A stretch of 39,737 nt of DNA from Thermoplasmata archaeon (GCA_015063225.1 SUSU01000012.1:1-39737), one strand, 5' to 3'. Positions 31,226 to 39,239 are shown, counted from the first letter of the stretch. Program-made: numbers and translations. The notes: a model not told the origin generated them from the letters alone.

Positions 31226-33424
31226 ATGAAGGAGCGTTCGGGGATCCGTGTGAGGGTGGCCGGATTCGACAGGAGGTCGGACATCGGCTACGGGATAGCC
31301 CGCATAGACCCTATCGTGTTCTCCGCGCTGGGCACGACCCCTACATCGAACATCGCGCTGCTCCATGGGACCGGGGGCGGCGAGGCCGTCGTCCGTCTCA
31401 TGAGGGCCGGGGCGGAGGACGAGGGTTCGAACGTAATCCATATCGATGCTCCGACCCGCCACTCCGCCGGCGTATCCAACGGGGACAGCGTGGACGTCTC
31501 CATCGTCCCCGCGCCCGAGGCGGTACGCATCACCATCGCCCCGATCTCCGGGAGCGTCGACGACATCCCGAAAACCACGCTTCTCAAGAACCTCGCCAAC
31601 AGGCCCCTCGTCGCCGGGATGGAGTTCATGATCCCGAACATCTCGCTTATGGGCAGCGACACCCTGTTCACCGTCCTCTCCTCCGAGCCCCGCGGACCCG
31701 TCACCGTCAGCGAGATGACCGAGCTCACCGTGGGCAAGGCCAGGAAGGAGGATGGCGAAAGGGACGTGAACCGCGTCCTCTACTCCGACATAGGCGGTCT
31801 CGACAAGGAGATCGAACGCATAAGGGAGATGGTGGAATGGCCCCTCGCCCGCCCGGACGTGTACCGCCGTCTCGGCATGGACGTGCCCAAGGGGGTCCTC
31901 CTCCACGGTCCGCCGGGAACCGGGAAGACCCTAATCGCCGAGGCCATCGCGAACGAGTCCGGCGCATATTTCATATCCGTCCGCGGCCCGGAGATCTTCA
32001 GCGCCTACGTCGGGAGCAGCGAGAACAATCTCAAGAAGATCTTCGAAGAGGCGGAGAAGAACGCCCCGGCAATCATCTTCTTCGACGAGTTCGATGCCAT
32101 AGCCAGGAAGAGGGATGACAGCGACCATTCCGTCGCACAGAACGTCCTCACCATGCTCCTCACGCTGATGGACGGCATCGGGAGCAAGGACAACGTCATC
32201 GTCATCGCCGCCACCAACCGCATCGACGACATCGACCCCGCGTTCCGCCGCCCCGGGAGGTTCGACAGGGAGATCGAGATAGGGATCCCCTCCCTCAAGG
32301 GAAGGAGGGACATCCTCGGGATCCGCACCGTGGAGAGGGGGATGCCCCTCGATTCCGACGTCGATCTGGACGCGATCGCAAAGATGACGCAGGGTTTCAC
32401 CGGTGCGGACATCGCCGCCCTCGCCACCGAGGCGGCCAACCGTGCGCTCCTGAGGATGACCAAAGGCAGCAGGGAGGCACTCGACGCCCTCTGCACCCCC
32501 GAGGCCCTCGACTCCATGAAGGTCACCATGCGCGACTTCACCGATGCGCTCTCCGATGTCCGGCCGAGCGGCATGCGCGAGGTCTCCGGCGGCATCCCCT
32601 CCGTCACATGGGACGACATCGGCGGCCTGGGGAACGTGCGCTCCGAGATCGAGGAGATGATCCCCGGGAAACAGCGCGAGAGGATGGAGAGACTGGGCAT
32701 CAAACCCGGCAAGGGTGTGCTGTTGTTCGGACCCCCTGGCACAGGGAAGACGCTCATCGCCAAGGCCGTTGCCAACGAGAAGGGCCTCAACTTCATCCCC
32801 GTGAACGGACCGGAACTGCTCAGCCACTGGGTGGGCGATTCCGAGAAGGGCCTGAGGAAGGTCTTCGAGAGGGCCAAGAACATGGCCCCGTCAGTCATAT
32901 TCTTCGACGAGATAGATTCCATCGCCCCCAAGAGGGGGTCGTACTCCTCGGGGGTCTACGAGAGCATGGTCGCACAGCTGCTCACCTGTCTGGACGGGGT
33001 CACCGAGCTCAAGGACGTGCTCGTCCTCGCGGCCACCAACCGCCCCGACATCATAGACCCCGCGGTGCTGCGTCCCGGACGCATCGACCGCCTCGTCCTG
33101 GTCAACGCCCCCGACGAGGGCGGGAGGCTGGACATCCTGGGGGTGTGCTCCCGCGGGATGCCGCTCTCCCCCGATGTGGACCTAAATCGCATCGCGGAGC
33201 TGACCTTCGGCTACGTCGGCGCCGATCTGGAGAAGCTCTGCCGCGAAGCGGGCATATCCGCGTACCGCAGGGGTGCGGACGCCATATCCTACGACGACTT
33301 CGACACCGCCCTGAGGAAGGTGCTCCCGTCCGCGGGGAAGACGGTAATGGAGACCTACGCAAAACTCGCGGGGGAGACCGCGAAGAGCCGCAGCAGATGG
33401 GAGGAGAAGTCCTTCTATCAGTGA
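31226..33424 (+). CDS. Cdc48/VCP-type double AAA ATPase
   Basis: A 732-residue unfoldase of the Cdc48/p97/VAT family, which uses ATP to extract and unfold proteins, in archaea probably for the proteasome. The N domain (1-180; double-psi barrel) is followed by D1 with Walker A GPPGTGKT (about 229-236) and Walker [11 protein letters not shown] (about 285). D2 has a second GPPGTGKT (about 502-509) and [10 protein letters not shown] (about 558). Both SRH regions with arginines ([22 protein letters not shown]) are intact. D1 has DEFD where the family usually has DEID. The C-terminus ends in SFYQ and lacks the HbYX proteasome-docking motif. Its end overlaps the convergent elp3 stop by seven bases. 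Confidence 0.93.
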   Translation: MKERSGIRVRVAGFDRRSDIGYGIARIDPIVFSALGTTPTSNIALLHGTGGGEAVVRLMRAGAEDEGSNVIHIDAPTRHSAGVSNGDSVDVSIVPAPEAVRITIAPISGSVDDIPKTTLLKNLANRPLVAGMEFMIPNISLMGSDTLFTVLSSEPRGPVTVSEMTELTVGKARKEDGERDVNRVLYSDIGGLDKEIERIREMVEWPLARPDVYRRLGMDVPKGVLLHGPPGTGKTLIAEAIANESGAYFISVRGPEIFSAYVGSSENNLKKIFEEAEKNAPAIIFFDEFDAIARKRDDSDHSVAQNVLTMLLTLMDGIGSKDNVIVIAATNRIDDIDPAFRRPGRFDREIEIGIPSLKGRRDILGIRTVERGMPLDSDVDLDAIAKMTQGFTGADIAALATEAANRALLRMTKGSREALDALCTPEALDSMKVTMRDFTDALSDVRPSGMREVSGGIPSVTWDDIGGLGNVRSEIEEMIPGKQRERMERLGIKPGKGVLLFGPPGTGKTLIAKAVANEKGLNFIPVNGPELLSHWVGDSEKGLRKVFERAKNMAPSVIFFDEIDSIAPKRGSYSSGVYESMVAQLLTCLDGVTELKDVLVLAATNRPDIIDPAVLRPGRIDRLVLVNAPDEGGRLDILGVCSRGMPLSPDVDLNRIAELTFGYVGADLEKLCREAGISAYRRGADAISYDDFDTALRKVLPSAGKTVMETYAKLAGETAKSRSRWEEKSFYQ

Positions 33425-34935
33425 AGACGGCGGACCATGTAGGGGTCCTCCAGAACGTACCCCATCTCCGAATAGATGGGTCTGGCTCCCGGTCCGCAGG
33501 TCGCCCTCATGATGGCCGCCCCGTTGTCGGCGGCAAGCCTCTCCGCATAATCGACGAGCGCCTCCCAGTAGCCCCTGTCCTGCCACCCGTCGGGCCCGGT
33601 CCCGATGACCTTTACCTCGCGGATGCGTGCGGTATCGGAACCGTCGAGCCTCAGGCGGAGATAAGCGATGAGCGCCCCGCCGCTCTCATATGATATGAAA
33701 TGCTCCGTTCCGCCGGAAGCCTCGTAGACCAGGTCCCCGGGGTCGCCCTCGGGGTCCGCAGGCTCCGTTCCCGTGCGGAATGCCTCCCTGCAGCGGATGC
33801 AGCGGCATACGAGCCCGGCCTCCTTCATGCGGTTCTGGACAATCTGGCGCATGTTGCTGTTGGTGATCCCGGAGGTGATCTCGGAGACAGGGATGTCCCT
33901 CTGGATCCTCTGGATGCGGGAATACGGCGGGACGATGAGCTTCATGCGGGTGAGGACGTCCGCGGCGGTCTCGAGATCCGGAGGCGTGTACTCGCCGTCG
34001 CGCCACATGCGCGCCAGTTCCGTGTCCCCCACCACGAGGACGGGGTAGAACTTGAGGTTGTCCGGACGGAAGGAGGGGTCGTCGAACACCCTGCGGAAAC
34101 ATTCCACGTCGTGTTCGGGGTCCGAACCCGGGAGTCCGGGCATGAGATGGTAGCAGACGGAGAGCCCGGCATCGAGACACACCGCAGTAGCCTCAGCGAC
34201 CTCCTTCACACCGTGGCCGCGGTTCACCTTCTCGAGGATATCATCGTCGAGAATCTGCACGCCGAGTTCCACGCGGGTGGCCCCGAGTGACATCATCTCG
34301 TCTATCTGGCTCTTCTTCGTGAAGTAGTCGGGACGGGTCTCGACGGTGAGTCCCACGACCCTGTGCTCCGACTCCGCGTTGATCCTCTTAGCCTCCTCCA
34401 GGTCGCAGGAATCGCGCCCGTTGAGGGCATCGAAGCACCTCTTGACGAACCACTCCTGATACTGCCTGTTGCGGGAAGTGAACGTCCCTCCCATGATTAT
34501 GAGGTCGATGCGAGAGGTGTCGTGGCCGGTGTCCTCCATCTGGGTGATCCTCGCCATGGTCTGGTCGTAGGGGTCGAAACGGTTGGACGACGCCCTCCTC
34601 GCCGCGGGTTCCTTCCCCGTGTACGACTGGGAGGACCTCTCGGTCACACCCCCGGGACAGTAGGAGCACTTCCCGTGGGGGCAGGGGTACGGGGATGTCA
34701 TGACCGCGACGGCCGCGACACCCGAGGCGTCCTTCACGGGTTTCTTGACCAGCATCGTGTGGTACTTCTTCCTCTCCGAGGCATCCAGAAGGGCGATGAC
34801 CTCGGAGTTCGCGGGGACGCTGTGAGGACCGTATTGGGCGCACAGCCTCATCTTGAGCTTGTAGAACGATTCCCTGTCGGTGACCTCGCCGGAACGGAGG
34901 GCCTCCGCCAGGATCGCGGGGATGTTCCCGCTCAT
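33418..34935 (-). CDS. elp3: tRNA uridine(34) acetyltransferase Elp3
   Basis: Elp3 adds a carboxymethyl precursor to U34 of tRNAs by combining a radical SAM domain with an acetyltransferase domain. The radical SAM cysteines are Cys85, Cys90 and Cys93 (CPHGKCSYCPGG). The region GVQILDDDILEKVNRGHG and the YHLMPGLPGSD loop are typical. The acetyltransferase domain (about 390-505) keeps VIGTG and [14 protein letters not shown]. The acetyl-CoA loop reads QDRGYWEAL, where QHQGYGxxL is usual, so one glycine is replaced by Trp. The start overlaps the upstream regulator stop (ATGA), giving 505 aa. The longer open frame is out of register with any conserved N-terminus. Confidence 0.94.
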   Translation of the reverse strand: MSGNIPAILAEALRSGEVTDRESFYKLKMRLCAQYGPHSVPANSEVIALLDASERKKYHTMLVKKPVKDASGVAAVAVMTSPYPCPHGKCSYCPGGVTERSSQSYTGKEPAARRASSNRFDPYDQTMARITQMEDTGHDTSRIDLIIMGGTFTSRNRQYQEWFVKRCFDALNGRDSCDLEEAKRINAESEHRVVGLTVETRPDYFTKKSQIDEMMSLGATRVELGVQILDDDILEKVNRGHGVKEVAEATAVCLDAGLSVCYHLMPGLPGSDPEHDVECFRRVFDDPSFRPDNLKFYPVLVVGDTELARMWRDGEYTPPDLETAADVLTRMKLIVPPYSRIQRIQRDIPVSEITSGITNSNMRQIVQNRMKEAGLVCRCIRCREAFRTGTEPADPEGDPGDLVYEASGGTEHFISYESGGALIAYLRLRLDGSDTARIREVKVIGTGPDGWQDRGYWEALVDYAERLAADNGAAIMRATCGPGARPIYSEMGYVLEDPYMVRRLH

Positions 34936-35396
34936 TTCTCTCCCATTTCCGCATTCGCGACTTCCTGGAAACGGGTGACAGTCTTGCGGTAGTTGTCCAT
35001 GGCCATCTTGACGTTGGATTCCACGAAGTTCCATGCGAGGGAGAGGTCGCCGTAGCGGATCCTGAATCCCTTCCTCATCTGGCCGTTGACCTCGGTGTCC
35101 ACGCTCTCGAGCAGGTCCATCGACTTCAACTTGTTGATGTGGCGGTAGATGGTGGGCTTGGTGGTGTCGAGGAGGGCGGCGAGCTCGTCCGCGGTCCATC
35201 CGCGCGAGGGGTGTTTCATGAAGTAGTCCATGAACAGGCGGTAGGGCACGCTGTCCCTGATGCCATTGACACCGGAGGAACGCGAGTCGTTGCCGGAGGG
35301 GAGATACCCTATCTGGACCAGGAACGTCTCGGCGATGACGTTGATATCGTCGGTTCCGGTCATCGGGGTATTGGAAACCACGTTCAATTCGAACAT
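34932..35396 (-). CDS. winged-helix (ArsR-like) transcriptional regulator upstream of elp3
   Basis: A 154-residue protein with one winged helix-turn-helix domain (about 50-112). The recognition segment is WTADELAALLDTTKPTIYRHINKLKSMDLLES, followed by a basic wing (GQMRKGFRIRYG). The N-terminal ~45 residues are less structured, and the C-terminal helix (115-150) probably dimerises. There are no metal-binding cysteines. It is translationally coupled to elp3, and its own promoter carries a dyad over the TATA region, so autoregulation of a regulator-elp3 operon is likely. The signal sensed is unknown. Confidence 0.8.
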   Translation of the reverse strand: MFELNVVSNTPMTGTDDINVIAETFLVQIGYLPSGNDSRSSGVNGIRDSVPYRLFMDYFMKHPSRGWTADELAALLDTTKPTIYRHINKLKSMDLLESVDTEVNGQMRKGFRIRYGDLSLAWNFVESNVKMAMDNYRKTVTRFQEVANAEMGEK

Positions 35397-35422
35397 GTTA
35401 AAACCTGAGTGTAAAAAGTAAA

Positions 35423-35458
35423 GCGATTATATTAACTAATCGCAGATATCAGTATCTG
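35423..35458. promoter_or_regulatory. two adjacent dyads at the regulator-elp3 promoter
   Basis: GCGATTA-TATTAAC-TAATCGC (35423-35443) is a perfect 7-bp inverted repeat with a 7-base spacer that contains the TATA-like TTAATATAAT (minus strand). CAGATA-TCAG-TATCTG (35443-35458) is a 6-bp inverted repeat next to it, overlapping the stop codon of the upstream COG2522 gene. The first is a good operator candidate; the second may be an operator or part of a terminator. Confidence 0.5.
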
Positions 35459-35964
35459 TCCTTGATCTCGTCGAGGATCTGGACGACCGAATCCATGGGT
35501 TTGACTGTGTAGACGGGTATGCGTGCGATCTTGATGATCGTCTCCGCGACTATGGGAGCGCAGATGATGGCAAGCGCCCCGTCCCTCTCGGCCCTGACGG
35601 CCGCAAGGATGGCATCCTCCACGTTGGAGACGGTGTACTCCTTAACGTCCACCGAACCCGATACGACGGTATCGAGGGTGCGGGGGAGACCGGACATGAA
35701 CATCGGGGCCGCGATGACCGCGACGAACTTCATCTCGTCCTTCAGGTACTGCGCCCTCAGGGCCTTGTATATCTGACGGACCGTACGGAGGTTGGGTTCC
35801 CTCTGTTCCTCCAGGATCTTGTACATGGTGCTCTGGGAGATGCCGGACATGCGGCAGAACTCGTTGAGGGAGATGTGGAGCTCGTCGTCGAGGATGTTCC
35901 TCAGCGCGCGCTGGAACGCACCTTCGTCGCGGAGCATCGCATGGACGAGATCGTCGAGGGTCAT
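35449..35964 (-). CDS. COG2522-type transcriptional regulator in the thioredoxin operon
   Basis: A 171-residue protein with a helix-turn-helix of the Cro/C1-like type (about 28-70; EFCRMSGISQSTMYKILEEQREPNLRTVRQIYKAL) and a C-terminal alpha/beta domain (80-165) with GALAIICAPIVAETIIKIARIPVYTVKP. This layout fits archaeal regulators of COG2522. It overlaps trxB by four bases (ATGA) and is the last gene of trxA-trxB-regulator. It lacks cysteines in the C-terminal part other than one (IICAP), so direct disulfide sensing is not evident. The operon position suggests a link with redox control. Confidence 0.78.
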   Translation of the reverse strand: MTLDDLVHAMLRDEGAFQRALRNILDDELHISLNEFCRMSGISQSTMYKILEEQREPNLRTVRQIYKALRAQYLKDEMKFVAVIAAPMFMSGLPRTLDTVVSGSVDVKEYTVSNVEDAILAAVRAERDGALAIICAPIVAETIIKIARIPVYTVKPMDSVVQILDEIKDRY

Positions 35965-36860
35965 TCGGATACCTTCTTGGCATAAGCAGCCGCGGAGAGA
36001 CCGGCGACGGCACCCTCGCCGACCGCTTTGGCCAGCTGCCAGGGGCGGCCGGTGATGTCCCCGCAGGCGAATATCCCGGGGACCGATGTGGAACAGTCGC
36101 GGTTGACCGCTATGGTGTCGTCGAGTTCGGGCATGAGGCCGAGGTCCATGGCCATGTCGGCGGACGACCTGCCGCCCAGTTCTATGAACACGCCGTCCAC
36201 GTCCAGGGACGTACCGTCCTCGAGGAGCAGATGCTCGACCTTTCCCTCCCCCTGGATGGACCCGACGGCCGAGGCCACATGCTCGGCGCCGGCGGACAGG
36301 GCCTTCTCGGAGAGCGAGGGGTCGACATCCATCTGGGGTGCGACCCAGTAGACCTTGGAGGCATACCTGGTCATTAGCTCGGCGGAGACGGCGGCCTCGG
36401 ACTGGTTGCCCACGATGGCCACCCTCTTCCCCTTGTAGAAGTTGCAGTCGCAGGACGCACAGTAGCTGACGCCCTTCCCGAACAGCTCCTTCTCGCCGGG
36501 GACCCCGAGCTTGACGCGGGAGACGCCGCTCGCGATGACCACGGCCTTGGCGGTGACGGTGTCCCCGGACTCCAGGACGGCCTCGAACCTCCCGCCGGAG
36601 GCGGAGGCGGATACGATGTTCCCCTGGACGATCTCCGCACCGAACGAACGGGCCTGACGGATGCCGTTCATGAGCAGTTCGGTGCCGTCGACGGTCTTGG
36701 GGAGGCCGAAGTAGTTCTCCATCTTCACGGAATAGGCCGCGCTGCTCTCGATCTTCCCGAGAACGACGACCCCCACCTTGGCGCGCGCCGCGTGTATGGC
36801 GGCCTGCAGGCCGGCGGGTCCGCTGCCGATGACGAGAACGTCGGCATCCAAAGGGCTCAC
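35961..36860 (-). CDS. trxB: thioredoxin reductase (FAD type, probably not NADPH-dependent)
   Basis: A flavoprotein that reduces thioredoxin. The FAD motif GSGPAG lies at residues 12-17, the redox pair Cys134-Ala-Ser-Cys137 follows VSY, and the C-terminal FAD motif GIFACGDITG is intact. The NAD(P)H domain is odd: the usual GGGxxA loop reads VGNQSEAA, and the HRRxxxR stretch that binds the NADPH phosphate is replaced by WVAPQMDV. Thermoplasma and some methanogen enzymes of this kind do not use NADPH (the methanogen DFTR type uses F420H2), so another donor is likely here. I chose the GTG at 36860, which overlaps the trxA stop (GTGA) and gives 299 aa, a typical length. Confidence 0.9.
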   Translation of the reverse strand: MSPLDADVLVIGSGPAGLQAAIHAARAKVGVVVLGKIESSAAYSVKMENYFGLPKTVDGTELLMNGIRQARSFGAEIVQGNIVSASASGGRFEAVLESGDTVTAKAVVIASGVSRVKLGVPGEKELFGKGVSYCASCDCNFYKGKRVAIVGNQSEAAVSAELMTRYASKVYWVAPQMDVDPSLSEKALSAGAEHVASAVGSIQGEGKVEHLLLEDGTSLDVDGVFIELGGRSSADMAMDLGLMPELDDTIAVNRDCSTSVPGIFACGDITGRPWQLAKAVGEGAVAGLSAAAYAKKVSE

Positions 36861-37177
36861 TCCAGGAACCCGTTGAGATACTCGATGACGTCGGCCGCGG
36901 GCCTGAGTCCGACGAGGGACTCCTGCTGCTCGCCGTTCTTGAAGACGAGGAGGGTGGGGATGGCGTTGATGGAGTACTTGTAGGCGATCTCCTGGTTCTC
37001 GTCGGTGTTGAGCTTCCCGACGGCGACCTTCCCGGCCATCTCCTCGGCGACCCTGTCGACCTCCGGGCCCATGCGGCGACAGGGGCCGCACCACGGCGCC
37101 CAGCAGTCGATCAGGACAACGCTGTTGGAGGATACGAACGCATCGAAATCCTTTGAGGTGAGTTCGGTAACAGACAT
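36857..37177 (-). CDS. trxA: thioredoxin
   Basis: A 106-residue thioredoxin with the classic active site WCGPC (WAPWCGPCRRM, Cys31/Cys34), the buried Asp before it (VVLIDCWAPW region) and the cis-proline loop NAIPTLLVF. It transfers electrons from the reductase encoded immediately downstream. It is the first gene of trxA-trxB-regulator. A TTTTTTAGTA stretch 25 bp before the ATG serves as the TATA-like core, so the mRNA is probably leaderless. Confidence 0.96.
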   Translation of the reverse strand: MSVTELTSKDFDAFVSSNSVVLIDCWAPWCGPCRRMGPEVDRVAEEMAGKVAVGKLNTDENQEIAYKYSINAIPTLLVFKNGEQQESLVGLRPAADVIEYLNGFLE

Positions 37178-37195
37178 GCTCCGAGTATCCGCATT

Positions 37196-37206
37196 GTACT
37201 AAAAAA
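37196..37206 (-). promoter_or_regulatory. T-rich stretch: trxA TATA core and possible terminator of the upstream operon
   Basis: On the minus strand TTTTTTAGTAC lies 15 bases after the HD-protein stop and is centred about 25 bp before the trxA ATG. A run of six T is enough for archaeal termination in many cases, so the same bases may end one transcript and position the next. Confidence 0.45.
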
Positions 37207-37220
37207 GCCGTTCGGGGAAA

Positions 37221-37802
37221 TCAGGGACGGACGCCTTTCAGGCGGGGGTACTCCCCCAGGACGTCGACCATGCAGTCGAGGTCCTCCCCGTAGAGGGCGG
37301 AGAGCTCCTTGTGGAGCTCGGCGACCCTGACGGCACCGCGGTGCGCGCCCTTCCTCTCCAGCTTCTCGACGGAATGCTCCACCTTGACGACGCAGTTGTC
37401 GCTCACGAGGTTGTCCGCGTGGGCGACGATCTTCTGCTCAAGGGTGCGGGGGATGAAATCCCCGTCGGGCAGGCCCATCTCCTTCGCGTCCTCGGGGTCG
37501 ATCCCGGCGCCAGTGTGCCTGCGGATGATCTCCACGATCTCCGGGGAAAGCCCGCGGTTGATGGCGATGTGGGCCCCGATGACCGCGTGCATGATGCTGT
37601 GGGTCTGCGAACGTCCGATGTCGTGGAGGAGAGCGCCGGCTATGACCAGCTTCATGTCCGCCGCGGGGATGCGGGAGGCTATCTGCTCGGCCACCGCGCG
37701 GACGGTGGCGCAATGGACGATGACCCTCTTGGTACAGCCCTCGTCACGCAGAAGAGCCAGACATTCCTTTTCGTTGGGGACGTCACTCTTGCTTGTGGAC
37801 AA
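37221..37802 (-). CDS. HD-domain (HDIG) phosphohydrolase-like protein, TIGR00295 type
   Basis: A 193-residue HD-superfamily protein with metal ligands His30, His60-Asp61 (LLHDIGRS) and a later Asp (AHADNLV). This matches the archaeal TIGR00295 family (HDIG signature, about 160-190 aa). The substrate is unknown; HDIG members are often nucleotide or phosphate-ester hydrolases. The frame starts with TTG at 37802, preceded by a G-run (GGGGG) about seven bases upstream that can act as ribosome binding site. This start places 20 bases inside the end of trm56. No ATG follows before the conserved region. Confidence 0.82.
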   Translation of the reverse strand: MSTSKSDVPNEKECLALLRDEGCTKRVIVHCATVRAVAEQIASRIPAADMKLVIAGALLHDIGRSQTHSIMHAVIGAHIAINRGLSPEIVEIIRRHTGAGIDPEDAKEMGLPDGDFIPRTLEQKIVAHADNLVSDNCVVKVEHSVEKLERKGAHRGAVRVAELHKELSALYGEDLDCMVDVLGEYPRLKGVRP

Positions 37803-38301
37803 CCGTTTTCCCCCTTTCGTTAGGGATAACCGTCATCTCTCCGCCGCGGTCCTCGTAAAGGTGGACGCCGCCCGTGAACTCGTAGAGGAATATCGCCATG
37901 GCGGCGATCTCCGAGTGGGGCTGGTTGCCCACGGACACGTTGAAATCCGCCCTCTGGTAAACCTCGGCGGGGACCTTCTCGGCCCCGACGATGACCATGA
38001 TGTCCTCGTCCTTGGGGATCTTGGCGACAGCCTCGTCGGCCCTCTGGCCGTACATGGTCAGATGGACGACCTTGCCGTTGAAGTTCTTGATCGCCTGATT
38101 CCACGAGACACCGGTCTTGATGGTGTAGTCGCCGCCGAAACGGCTGACGACGGAGCGGATGTTCTCCTCGAGAACGAGGTCCTCGGTGTCGACGTAGATG
38201 CCTTTGGCGCCGAGTGCGCGCGCCGCGAGGGCCACATGGGTGGTCACCCTCTTGTCGCGCTCGGGCCTATGTCCGATACGCATGATCCAAATGTCTGCCA
38301 T
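37783..38301 (-). CDS. tRNA (cytidine(56)-2'-O)-methyltransferase Trm56
   Basis: Trm56 is the archaeal SPOUT-family enzyme that methylates the ribose of C56 in the T loop of tRNAs. The N-terminus IWIMRIGHRPERDKRVTTHVALAARA matches the family. The knot region includes VIVGAEKVPAEVY and NVSVGNQPHSEIAAMAIFL, where SAM binds. I chose the ATG at 38301 (172 aa, normal length), five bases after the stop of the upstream regulator. The longer open frame upstream overlaps that regulator and is not conserved sequence. The stop lies within the next gene, an HD protein. Confidence 0.94.
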   Translation of the reverse strand: MADIWIMRIGHRPERDKRVTTHVALAARALGAKGIYVDTEDLVLEENIRSVVSRFGGDYTIKTGVSWNQAIKNFNGKVVHLTMYGQRADEAVAKIPKDEDIMVIVGAEKVPAEVYQRADFNVSVGNQPHSEIAAMAIFLYEFTGGVHLYEDRGGEMTVIPNERGKTVVHKQE

Positions 38302-38306
38302 GGGTA

Positions 38307-38807
38307 TCAAGCATCTTTGATGATCTCGATCCTGTGTCCGCGGAAATCCATCTTCACGGATCTGCGCACAAGGCTCTTCAGGAACGTACTCGAAAGACCG
38401 AGGGCCTCGGCGATATCGCCGGAGAACCCGCCCTTCTCCCCTACCATGTCGAGGATCTTCTGCTCCATCTCGGCGTACTCCTCGTCGGGCATCATCGCGG
38501 CAGCGAGGACGTCGCTGATCTCGAAAACCGGCCATTGGGCGGTGATGCTGAAGGACGAGTAGTAGGTATGGTAGGACTTCTCGGGGTATTGTCCGTTGGT
38601 GGACAGCCACCTCGTCTCGACGAGTTTCATCTTCTCGAAAAAGACGACGGCGTCGCGACCCTCGGGGCCGAACTTGGCCTCGATGTCGTCGGCGGTTTTC
38701 CATTCAACGGTCACCTCTTTGAGGACGTCCCTTTTAACGGGAGTGTCAACGGCCCTGAGCATCGGAACGAGCTCCGAGGGATCGTTGATGACCTTGATTC
38801 TGTTCAT
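38307..38807 (-). CDS. winged-helix (ArsR-like) regulator upstream of trm56
   Basis: A 166-residue protein with an N-terminal winged helix (about 15-75; TPVKRDVLKEVTVEWKTADDIEAKFG, then AVVFFEKMKLVETRW). A second helical DNA-binding-like segment lies in the C-terminal half (about 105-160; MVGEKGGFSGDIAEALGLSSTFLKSLVRRSVKM). There are no cysteines. It resembles archaeal ArsR-type regulators. TTATAT about 28 bp upstream (minus strand, near 38835) fits a leaderless start at 38807. It heads the operon regulator-trm56-HD protein. Confidence 0.75.
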   Translation of the reverse strand: MNRIKVINDPSELVPMLRAVDTPVKRDVLKEVTVEWKTADDIEAKFGPEGRDAVVFFEKMKLVETRWLSTNGQYPEKSYHTYYSSFSITAQWPVFEISDVLAAAMMPDEEYAEMEQKILDMVGEKGGFSGDIAEALGLSSTFLKSLVRRSVKMDFRGHRIEIIKDA

Positions 38808-38907
38808 GTCAACTATAGTGTTTTACTGGATATAAAAGAGTTTGTTAAAATTTAAGTAGTGAAAACAAATTTTTGCAGATTCTCACCCCTCTGGCGGTCT
38901 GGAAAGG

Positions 38908-38915
38908 TATTTTAA
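38908..38915 (+). promoter_or_regulatory. TATA-like box of the Cys-rich mini-protein gene
   Basis: TATTTTAA is centred 27.5 bp before the ATG at 38939. This favours the short 57-residue form over the TTG at 38873, which lies upstream of the box. Confidence 0.55.
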
Positions 38916-38938
38916 CGGATTGGTCCATCCGCAGATTG

Positions 38939-39112
38939 ATGAAATTCGACAGGAAGGCTCCCCTCACACTGTGCTTCCAGTGCCTCAACTGCTACAAGAC
39001 CTACAAAGGCGAAGGTTGCGAGCAGAAAGCCCTGGACTGCTGCGGTTCCTTCATCCAGGGGTTCTACGTGAACTACCGCAGGTGGGGAATCCAGAAGTGG
39101 TACGGCCGCTGA
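38939..39112 (+). CDS. small Cys-rich protein (57 aa), unknown
   Basis: A basic 57-residue protein with six cysteines: Cys12, Cys15, Cys18, Cys27 and adjacent Cys34-Cys35 (CFQCLNC...GC...DCC). The CX2CX2C spacing suggests a bound metal (zinc or an iron-sulfur cluster). The C-terminus is aromatic and basic (YVNYRRWGIQKWYGR). There is no signal peptide or membrane helix. I do not recognise the family. Small zinc-binding proteins of this kind are common in methanogens and often lack known roles. It appears monocistronic, with its own promoter. Confidence 0.65.
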   Translation: MKFDRKAPLTLCFQCLNCYKTYKGEGCEQKALDCCGSFIQGFYVNYRRWGIQKWYGR

Positions 39113-39190
39113 TTTCCCACTCAGAATCAACGGTCTGTTTCTGATGCGTTCACAATGCCCAGCCGTGGCTTTTTCAGTCTTCCGGACACC

Positions 39191-39217
39191 GTGCTAATCA
39201 ATAGCACAATTTATTAA
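39191..39217 (+). promoter_or_regulatory. dyad and TATA box of the winged-helix gene
   Basis: GTGCTA-ATCAA-TAGCAC (39191-39207) is a perfect 6-bp inverted repeat, directly followed by TTTATTAA (39210-39217), which is centred 26 bp before the ATG at 39240. The dyad occupies the BRE position, a typical site for an autoregulator or activator. Confidence 0.55.
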
Positions 39218-39239
39218 TCCGTTCCATCATCCGTGTACC

